NCBI GenBank assembly: GCA_002497245.1
Contig: DANB01000008.1
Coordinates: 7,309-23,351 of the forward strand
Source: Euryarchaeota archaeon UBA439
GTDB taxonomy: Archaea > Thermoplasmatota > Poseidoniia > Poseidoniales > Thalassarchaeaceae
Length of the DNA: 16,043 nt
Direction of reading: 5' to 3'
The notes under the pieces are model-generated. The model saw only the letters and a program-made list of their open reading frames with translations, had not been told where the DNA came from and searched no databases. Of the stretch, positions 1-4,705 are shown piece by piece; the stretch's first letter is position 1; each line of letters opens with the position of its first letter. The translations under genes and the position numbers were made by a program.

Positions 1-81
1 CCGAGAGAGGGATTTGAACCCCCGCGTCCAAAGGACAATGGATTTCGAATCCATCGCAATACCGGGCTATGCGATCTCGGC
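1..81 (-). tRNA. tRNA-Ser (anticodon CGA), 3' end cut by window edge
   Basis: Read on the minus strand, the molecule starts GCCGAGA and ends TCTCGG. Its last acceptor base and the discriminator lie outside the window. The anticodon stem ATGGA/TCCAT closes the loop TTCGAAA, giving anticodon CGA (bases 45-47 on the plus strand), which decodes UCG. A long variable arm (GTCC, loop TTT, GGAC) marks a class II tRNA, as expected for serine. The T arm has the loop TTCAAAT between GGGGG and CCCTC. No intron is visible and the fold is complete apart from the clipped end. Confidence 0.95.
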
Positions 82-89
82 TAAATATA
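82..89 (+). promoter_or_regulatory. Putative TATA box for the ubiquitin-like gene
   Basis: TAAATATA lies directly beside the 5' end of the tRNA. It is too close to drive the tRNA itself. On the plus strand it would place a transcription start near base 112, giving a leader of about 20 nt before the ATG at 135. This rests on motif and spacing only. Confidence 0.4.
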
Positions 90-134
90 CCTAGATGCGT
101 ATTGGTCATAAGCGTGACCCGTTTCGAAGTATAC

Positions 135-335
135 ATGCGTGTAGAAGTTGTTTACCAGAATGAATGTATAATTTTTGAGTCTGAGACTCCAACAACAATC
201 TCATCAATATTGAACAAATTAGATATTCCCTCTTCCACTGTCCTAGCAGTTTTTAATGATTCAATAGTTCCTCATTCTTCAACAATTAGTGAAGATATAA
301 GGATAGAATTAATCATAGTATCATCTGGCGGATAA
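135..335 (+). CDS. Small ubiquitin-like beta-grasp protein (SAMP/MoaD/ThiS type)
   Basis: A 66-residue protein with the alternation of a short beta-grasp fold. The N-terminal strand MRVEVVYQNE leads to a T-T-I-S-S-I-L helix start, then the strand TVLAVFNDSIV, and the chain ends exactly in VSSGG. A C-terminal Gly-Gly is the site activated by E1-like enzymes in archaeal small modifiers (SAMPs), Urm1, MoaD and ThiS. It may therefore be a protein modifier, a sulfur carrier for tRNA thiolation or molybdopterin, or both; sequence alone cannot decide. I chose the ATG at 135 because an in-frame ATG at 69 lies inside the tRNA and would add residues unlike the family. The 3' end overlaps the 3' end of the convergent pepE gene by 15 bases. 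No E1-like partner is in the window. Confidence 0.8.
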   Translation: MRVEVVYQNECIIFESETPTTISSILNKLDIPSSTVLAVFNDSIVPHSSTISEDIRIELIIVSSGG

Positions 336-1043
336 GTCATAATTAATTTTCATTTCAGGAGAAATTGTTTTAATTTCCGATCCTTTGATGATTATTGCAG
401 CTTTATTGCCAAGCAGTTCAACTCCCTCCTCATCACAACGAAGAAAAGAACCTTCATATAATCCAATAACCGGTGTATCATTGTAATTATGAAACTCTTC
501 GATTCTTCTTTTTCTAGTCTCTCCAAAATGCTCGTTTAATTCCTCATTTTCTTTCCACCAGATTCCTCCAGGGTGATAATGGGGATTGATTTGAAACGGT
601 ACAATGTCAAATGTTTCAAATGATGGAACTAAATCAATTGGCATATCATTAGTAGTTTGCATTGTCGGGCAAGCAACATTCGCTCCAGCGCTAACTCCTG
701 CATATGGCACCCCATCATTAAGCACTTTTTTCCTTATAATTTCTAGTAGTTTATTCTCATGTAATTTTTTAACTAATGAAAAAGTATTACCGCCACCCAC
801 ATAAATTCCTTCCATATTCTCTAATTCTGCTAATGGATTCTCGCATTGATGTATCCCAATAATCTCAAATTCTAGATCGTTGAACATTTCCTTTACTGAA
901 CTTGTATATTCGTCATAATCACCACTAGCATAAGGTATGAAAATTACTTTCTTGCATCCTTCAAAGTTTTCCTTCATTAAACGAAAGAACAGATTTCTTC
1001 TTTCTTCTGTCCTAATCCCTCCACTTCCAAGAAGTATTTTCAT
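321..1043 (-). CDS. pepE: Peptidase E (alpha-aspartyl dipeptidase), family S51
   Basis: A 240-residue cytoplasmic serine peptidase that cleaves dipeptides with N-terminal aspartate. The sequence matches bacterial PepE along its length: VGGGNTFSLVK at about residues 82-92, the nucleophile motif GVSAGAN with Ser118, then CPTMQTTNDMP with Asp133 and FQINPHYH with His155. These correspond to the Ser-Asp-His set of the Salmonella enzyme. E. coli PepE is about 229 residues, so the gene is full length. The ribosome-binding site AGGTGA sits 5 nt before the ATG. Only 8 nt separate it from the PAC2 gene upstream, so it is probably the last gene of the rpl44e operon. Its role there would be to finish degradation of short peptides, possibly including proteasome products. 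Confidence 0.93.
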   Translation of the reverse strand: MKILLGSGGIRTEERRNLFFRLMKENFEGCKKVIFIPYASGDYDEYTSSVKEMFNDLEFEIIGIHQCENPLAELENMEGIYVGGGNTFSLVKKLHENKLLEIIRKKVLNDGVPYAGVSAGANVACPTMQTTNDMPIDLVPSFETFDIVPFQINPHYHPGGIWWKENEELNEHFGETRKRRIEEFHNYNDTPVIGLYEGSFLRCDEEGVELLGNKAAIIIKGSEIKTISPEMKINYDLSAR

Positions 1044-1051
1044 AAAATCAC

Positions 1052-1813
1052 CTAAGCATAAAAATTTGAATCATTTTGTTTTTCATTTCCGTTTAGGATT
1101 TCATCTATATCTCCAGAAATATCCATAGTTGCTAATAGTTTTTTAGCAGTCTTCTCTGTTGAATCCAGATCTAAATCAAGAGGTAATTCTAATCCTTGCT
1201 CGATCCAAGCAGATAATCTGTCGGCTGCAAGAGTATCTGCACTGGCACCTATTGTTTCCGCCACTAAACCAATTGCAGGGACACCATGTAAGGGGGATAG
1301 AGAAATTAGTAAACCTGCAATGCCAATCATACCTGATTTAGGTTGTTCATCCGTAACATTAATGTCAATTTCTTGTAATGATCTTTTAACATCTGGATCT
1401 GCACAAATAACGTGAATATTTCTATCTTCAGCACCGGCCGCTAAGCCTGCTAAAACCAGAATTTTTGGAGTATTATTCTCCTTCGCCATTGCGAGTATAC
1501 TTTCAGCAACTTCATACTGTCCGTTTGCAGTCATGGGCTGTAAATCTCCTCCTATTGTGATTATTGTTTTACCGTCAGGAAGAATTACTGAATTAATTTC
1601 AAGTCTAGGTGGCGCTAATAATCCATTATTCGATAACGTCGCATGAGGGGGGAAATCAGGATGTAAAATCCAACCAATAGTTCTAGAAGGGTGTTTCTCT
1701 ACTAATGCATCTACTACTATTTTGCCAACATTCCCAACACCTGGTACGGCTTCTAGTATTGCCGAATGTTCGGGCAAACCATCTCCGACAATCCAATGAA
1801 TTTTTGTTTTCAT
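1052..1813 (-). CDS. PAC2-family proteasome assembly chaperone homolog
   Basis: A 253-residue protein of the PAC2 superfamily, related to archaeal PbaA/PbaB and eukaryotic PAC1/PAC2, which help build or bind the 20S proteasome alpha ring. Visible signatures are the N-terminal AVPGVGNVGKIVVDAL (residues 22-37), GWILHPDFPP and the internal SGMIGIAGLLI, typical of this family in archaea. The last residues are NFYA: Phe-Tyr-Ala fits the hydrophobic-Tyr-X (HbYX) tail that proteasome activators insert between alpha subunits. The gene overlaps nop10 by 4 nt, and pepE follows 8 nt later. The nop10-PAC2 pairing is common in archaea. Family membership is fairly secure; the exact role is inferred. Confidence 0.87.
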   Translation of the reverse strand: MKTKIHWIVGDGLPEHSAILEAVPGVGNVGKIVVDALVEKHPSRTIGWILHPDFPPHATLSNNGLLAPPRLEINSVILPDGKTIITIGGDLQPMTANGQYEVAESILAMAKENNTPKILVLAGLAAGAEDRNIHVICADPDVKRSLQEIDINVTDEQPKSGMIGIAGLLISLSPLHGVPAIGLVAETIGASADTLAADRLSAWIEQGLELPLDLDLDSTEKTAKKLLATMDISGDIDEILNGNEKQNDSNFYA

Positions 1814-2031
1814 TCTTCCTCTCCCTTAATCACTTTTCGAGGAGTCGGTAGCGAATCAACCCATTCATCACTGCCTGCATCAACTCTTTGTCTTCTTCTA
1901 GCACCTTGTGGATCTTCCGGCGAATATTTCAAGGGTGCCACTGCTACCATTTTGCCATTACAACTCTTACAATTTTCTCCGAGTCCGTATTCCCCACAAT
2001 CAATACATCGTTGTAATTTAGTACGTACCAT
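1810..2031 (-). CDS. nop10: H/ACA RNP subunit Nop10
   Basis: A 73-residue zinc-ribbon protein of the H/ACA guide-RNA particle that, with Cbf5, Gar1 and L7Ae, makes pseudouridines in rRNA. Zinc ligands are Cys9, Cys12, Cys21 and Cys24 (CIDC and CKSC). The conserved tail KYSPEDPQGARRRQ follows at about residues 35-48. Archaeal Nop10 is usually about 55-60 residues, so this one carries roughly 15 extra acidic and mixed residues after the conserved core. An AGGGG sequence precedes the ATG. It lies 63 nt after aIF2-alpha and overlaps the PAC2 gene by 4 nt, in an order conserved in many archaea. Confidence 0.95.
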   Translation of the reverse strand: MVRTKLQRCIDCGEYGLGENCKSCNGKMVAVAPLKYSPEDPQGARRRQRVDAGSDEWVDSLPTPRKVIKGEEE

Positions 2032-2094
2032 GGCGACCCCTAATGCTGACGTGGTGTTTGAGGGTGTATGAATTAATGCCTTAGAAAATCATCT

Positions 2095-2883
2095 TCATAG
2101 CCTTTCTATAGAGATTGAACCCTCTACCGAATTAATTTTTTCCGTAGCCGCTTTTTTTGCAGCTTCCCATGAGGACTCTGCAGATGAATAATCAGGGGCT
2201 CTAATATCTACTCTGTAATGTGGGGCACCATCATAATGACAGGTTAGAGTGACCTCTTCTTCATTTTCAACAACTAATTCTGCTGCTGACAAAGCTTCTC
2301 GAATTGCACCAACTCCTTCAGAACCCCATACTTCAATATCAAAGATCCCTCTAATTTCTACAAATGGTGGTACTATGTTTTCAACAGCTAATTCTGTGAC
2401 AACTTTCATCCATTTCCCGGTAAATCCTGAATCAGACAGTGCAGTTTCTGAAATTGCACATTCTTCTAATGCTCCATATAGTGATCCAAATTTTTCTATC
2501 ATTTCTTCAGAAACCGCTTCGGTCTTTTCTTCATCCCAATTAACTCTTTGAGCAGCAACCCGCATGATTTGATTTGCTCTTTGTTGATTTTTCCATTCTT
2601 GTAGAGTATCTTTTCTTCTTTCTGCTGATACAGCTTTTATTGATAGATCAACTCTCTCTCTATCTTTTTTTACTGTAACAACTTTGGCAACAACGCGTTG
2701 TCCTTCTCTCAAGTGTGCTCTGATATTTTTTACCCAACCAGATGCTACTTCTCCAATAAATACGAAACCTTCTTTGTCGCCATATCCATCAAGATTTAGA
2801 TATGCACCGTTTTCTTTGACTCCTTTTACAGTACAGACTAGGAGTTCACCTTCTTCTGGCCATATTTCTTCGGCTTCACTCAT
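2095..2883 (-). CDS. eif2a: Translation initiation factor aIF2 subunit alpha
   Basis: A 262-residue protein, the usual length for archaeal aIF2-alpha. It is part of the alpha-beta-gamma heterotrimer that brings initiator Met-tRNA to the small ribosomal subunit. The N-terminal S1/OB domain covers about residues 11-85, with VCTVKGVKENGAYLNLD and the end motif VDLSIKAV. A helical domain spans about 90-175, including LYGALEECAI. The C-terminal alpha/beta domain runs from about 176 to 262, with HYDGAPHYRVDIRAPDY. A GGGGA ribosome-binding site stands 8 nt before the ATG, overlapping the end of rps27e; the two genes are 13 nt apart. Its place between rps27e and nop10 is classical. Confidence 0.96.
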   Translation of the reverse strand: MSEAEEIWPEEGELLVCTVKGVKENGAYLNLDGYGDKEGFVFIGEVASGWVKNIRAHLREGQRVVAKVVTVKKDRERVDLSIKAVSAERRKDTLQEWKNQQRANQIMRVAAQRVNWDEEKTEAVSEEMIEKFGSLYGALEECAISETALSDSGFTGKWMKVVTELAVENIVPPFVEIRGIFDIEVWGSEGVGAIREALSAAELVVENEEEVTLTCHYDGAPHYRVDIRAPDYSSAESSWEAAKKAATEKINSVEGSISIERL

Positions 2884-2896
2884 TCTGCTGTCCCCT

Positions 2897-3067
2897 TCAT
2901 TCGAGGACGTCTACAACTGTGCTTCCTGAAAGATTAGCCTTTCCACCTGCAGGCGTCGCTAATGTAGAGCCGCAGATTGAACAGGAGATTGAGGTTGACG
3001 CCCTGTCGAATAGAATAGTCTCGTGTCCACAATCTGTGCAACTTACACGTAGGAATCTTCCACTCAT
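2897..3067 (-). CDS. rps27e: Small ribosomal subunit protein S27e (eS27)
   Basis: A 56-codon gene that is easy to miss. The product begins MSGRFLRVSCTDCGHE and ends STVVDVLE. Two CxxC pairs (Cys10/Cys13 and Cys29/Cys32) form the C4 zinc ribbon typical of S27e, followed by the family's LATPAGGKANL segment. Archaeal S27e is normally about 55-65 residues, so it is complete. GAGGG lies 7 nt before the ATG. It sits 13 nt after rpl44e and 13 nt before aIF2-alpha, exactly where archaeal gene order predicts. Confidence 0.96.
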   Translation of the reverse strand: MSGRFLRVSCTDCGHETILFDRASTSISCSICGSTLATPAGGKANLSGSTVVDVLE

Positions 3068-3080
3068 TATTAGCCCTCAA

Positions 3081-3362
3081 TTATTTATCAATTAGTTCGA
3101 ATTTTTTTGCACGCTTTCCAGCAGGAGAATGCCCTTTTCCGGTCTCAGTACATCTGAATACTAGATTTACACGCTTTGTTGGTTTCTCACCAGATGGTTT
3201 TGGTCTTGGGAAACCTCTGTATCCAGAAGTAACTTTACGGAATCTTCTCTGACCCCATTTCAGTTCACTAGCTCGTCTTTTCTTGACACGCTCTACAGTG
3301 TGTTCCGTATGCTTACCAGCTGAAGGGCTGTAACGCATTACTTTACGCGGCATCTTGACCAT
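3081..3362 (-). CDS. rpl44e: Large ribosomal subunit protein L44e (eL42), zinc cysteines lost
   Basis: A 93-residue protein with the L44e core ERVKKRRASELKWGQRRF and YRGFPRPKPSGEKPTKRV, ending AKKFELIDK. L44e sits near the E site of the large subunit and normally binds zinc through four cysteines. Here the first pair is replaced (YSPSAG: Ser12 and Ala15) and the second pair keeps only Cys71, with Thr74 in place of its partner (CTETG). I chose the ATG at 3360-3362 because GAGGTG stands 6 nt upstream and homologs start about four residues before the conserved Pro-Arg-Lys. A GTG nine bases further upstream and an ATG nine bases downstream are alternatives. It is the first gene of the operon. Confidence 0.94.
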   Translation of the reverse strand: MVKMPRKVMRYSPSAGKHTEHTVERVKKRRASELKWGQRRFRKVTSGYRGFPRPKPSGEKPTKRVNLVFRCTETGKGHSPAGKRAKKFELIDK

Positions 3363-3408
3363 CTTTAGCACCTCAGCGTCTTACGACGATGCGGGCGACT
3401 GACGACCC

Positions 3409-3416
3409 GTATATGA
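3409..3416 (-). promoter_or_regulatory. Putative TATA box of the rpl44e operon
   Basis: On the minus strand the sequence reads TTCATATACGG. Its spacing would put the transcription start near base 3385 and give a leader of roughly 22 nt containing the GAGGTG ribosome-binding site of rpl44e. It is the best A/T motif upstream of the operon. No experimental support is available. Confidence 0.4.
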
Positions 3417-3506
3417 ACTCTGTCGCGGAATCTTTGACAATGAAAACCGTGAATTAGTGATTTTCGCTAAAAAACATAGATGAAGTAGGGACTATTAGCG
3501 AATATC

Positions 3507-4043
3507 GTGATTCTCGGTTCCACACTGATTTGGCTAGCCTTTTTCCTATTATTAGTAGGTTTTTCTTTTAGCCGAATGGGTCCCTCCTTCACTAGAAGTA
3601 AATTTTCCATTCCCCTAATTCTTATCGGAATTTTACTCTTGTTTTTCAACAATTTTTCAATTGAAAACCCGGAGAAAGAATTACTAGAATCTTTACACGG
3701 CTTTGCACCTTGGTTCTTTGTTTGCTCATTAGGATGTTATCTTGTCCTTAGTGGTTCACCAATTTATTGGAAAGTTCAATTCCCACAGTTAATTTCTGGT
3801 TGGATAATTATTTTAGGTTCATTTTACCTATATTTTGAGTTTAATGAGTTACCTGATAATTTCTTAATCGGAGCGATATTTACGGCACTAGGTGTAATTT
3901 TGTCATTATTTTTATTTATCTTACTTGTTAGATTTGTTGAAAATAGAATTCCTCTAGAAGATTCAGCACCGGAATTAACAGAAGAAGAAATGAATTTTGT
4001 AACAAAGATAATTTCCATTAATATTGGAGTTGATGAAAAATGA
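3507..4043 (+). CDS. Polytopic membrane protein of unknown function
   Basis: I do not recognise this 178-residue protein. It has about five hydrophobic segments, at residues 6-22 (WLAFFLLLVGF), 33-49 (SIPLILIGILLLFF), 69-86, 93-110 (SGWIIILGSFYLYF) and 118-142 (GAIFTALGVILSLFLF). A short acidic tail follows (PLEDSAPELTEEEM). The start is a GTG; an in-frame stop at 3486-3488 leaves no room for a much longer protein. It diverges from the rpl44e operon, and an A-rich stretch near 3468-3475 could be its TATA box. The stop overlaps the next gene (ATGA), so the two are probably translated together. There are no catalytic motifs. Confidence 0.75.
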   Translation: MILGSTLIWLAFFLLLVGFSFSRMGPSFTRSKFSIPLILIGILLLFFNNFSIENPEKELLESLHGFAPWFFVCSLGCYLVLSGSPIYWKVQFPQLISGWIIILGSFYLYFEFNELPDNFLIGAIFTALGVILSLFLFILLVRFVENRIPLEDSAPELTEEEMNFVTKIISINIGVDEK

Positions 4044-4381
4044 ACTCGTTATTATTGGAGATTTTATACTATATTTTTGGAGGGTTCATATTAGCTAATC
4101 TTTCACTCATTATTTTCCAACTATTTTCTCTACATCCTTACAGTAAACCAACTATTCCTGTAGTGGTTCAAAGCATTTTCATTTTTATTTCTGCATTGGT
4201 CGTTAACTCGTTGAACGACGATTTAGAAACTATTGCCGATGCGATCCGTTTTTCCTTGGTCGAAGGAATATTAGGTTTCATCGTAATTATTCCCTTTTTG
4301 TACATTTTAATGATTTATTTCTTATTCAAAGCCTCATTTAGAAAACGTCATTTTGATGATTTACTCGATGCTTCTGAATAA
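4040..4381 (+). CDS. Small membrane protein of unknown function
   Basis: An unrecognised 113-residue protein with about three hydrophobic segments, at residues 5-28 (LYYIFGGFILANLSLIIF), 40-58 (VVVQSIFIFISALVV) and 76-98 (GILGFIVIIPFLYILMIYF). The C-terminus is basic and then acidic (FRKRHFDDLLDASE). It starts within the stop of the preceding membrane-protein gene by a 4-base ATGA overlap. The two may form a membrane complex, an inference from overlap only. It has no link by sequence to rpl37e, which follows after 84 nt. Confidence 0.72.
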   Translation: MNSLLLEILYYIFGGFILANLSLIIFQLFSLHPYSKPTIPVVVQSIFIFISALVVNSLNDDLETIADAIRFSLVEGILGFIVIIPFLYILMIYFLFKASFRKRHFDDLLDASE

Positions 4382-4388
4382 AAATTGA

Positions 4389-4459
4389 ACCTATTTGACC
4401 AATCCTTTGAAGGGCAACTCTCATAACAAGTCGGTAAGTCGCCGCGCTATCAAATAGGT
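4389..4459 (+). promoter_or_regulatory. Inverted repeat spanning the rpl37e leader and its ribosome-binding site
   Basis: ACCTATTTGA at 4389-4398 is a perfect 10-base inverted copy of TCAAATAGGT at 4450-4459, separated by 51 bases. The right arm contains most of AGGTG (4456-4460), the likely ribosome-binding site of rpl37e, whose ATG is at 4466. If both arms are transcribed, the stem would hide that site, as in leader autoregulation of ribosomal proteins. If transcription starts inside the loop (a TAAAAATT motif at 4379-4386 would predict a start near 4407), the arms could instead be a DNA operator. The loop also has a near-tandem AAGTCG repeat. Confidence 0.45.
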
Positions 4460-4465
4460 GTTATC

Positions 4466-4648
4466 ATGTCCAAAGGTACTCCAAGTATGGGTAAGCGGCA
4501 AAAGTCGACTCACATCCGTTGTCGTCGATGTGGCCGTCATTCTTATCACAAACAGAAAGGCATATGTTCGTCTTGTGGATATGGTGCTACTTCACGTATG
4601 AGAAAGTATCAATGGAGCAAAAGAAATCGTTCCATGGGTAGCAAATAA
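4466..4648 (+). CDS. rpl37e: Large ribosomal subunit protein L37e (eL37)
   Basis: A 60-residue basic zinc-ribbon protein of the large ribosomal subunit. Cys19/Cys22 (CRRCGRHSYH) and Cys34/Cys37 (CSSCGYG) are the four zinc ligands, and the N-terminus MSKGTPSMGKR and the segment KYQWSKRNR are typical of the family. The length is normal for archaea. AGGTG precedes the ATG by 5 nt and lies inside an inverted repeat. purF follows after 57 nt, a pairing found across many archaea. The LSm gene that often precedes rpl37e in other archaea is absent here. Confidence 0.97.
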   Translation: MSKGTPSMGKRQKSTHIRCRRCGRHSYHKQKGICSSCGYGATSRMRKYQWSKRNRSMGSK

Positions 4649-4670
4649 AACAAGTTCCGAATAGCAAAGT

Positions 4671-4692
4671 GCTAAGACCCTTACAACTTAGC
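4671..4692 (+). promoter_or_regulatory. Hairpin between rpl37e and purF
   Basis: GCTAAG (4671-4676) and CTTAGC (4687-4692) form a 6-base-pair stem with a 10-base loop. It ends immediately before GAGGT (4693-4697), the purF ribosome-binding site, 8 nt before the ATG. It could modulate purF translation or mark a processing site. There is no run of T, so a terminator is unlikely. Confidence 0.3.
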
Positions 4693-4705
4693 GAGGTTTG
4701 TTCTT

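Noticed and set aside
69..134. Longer N-terminus for the ubiquitin-like protein from the ATG at 69
   Set aside because: It overlaps the tRNA-Ser gene, precedes the probable transcription start, and the added residues do not resemble the family.
1766..2071. 101-codon open frame on the plus strand
   Set aside because: Antisense to nop10 and the PAC2 gene, both of which have clear family motifs.
3372..3404. Small CGTC-GTAA-GACG hairpin upstream of rpl44e as a leader regulator
   Set aside because: Only four base pairs, and the TATA position suggests it is mostly upstream of the transcription start.
4450..4459. Inverted repeat arm as part of a mobile-element end
   Set aside because: No transposase, target duplication or second element boundary is present around it.
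4671..4692. Transcription terminator between rpl37e and purF
   Set aside because: The hairpin has no T-run after it and abuts the purF ribosome-binding site; the two genes form a known archaeal pair.
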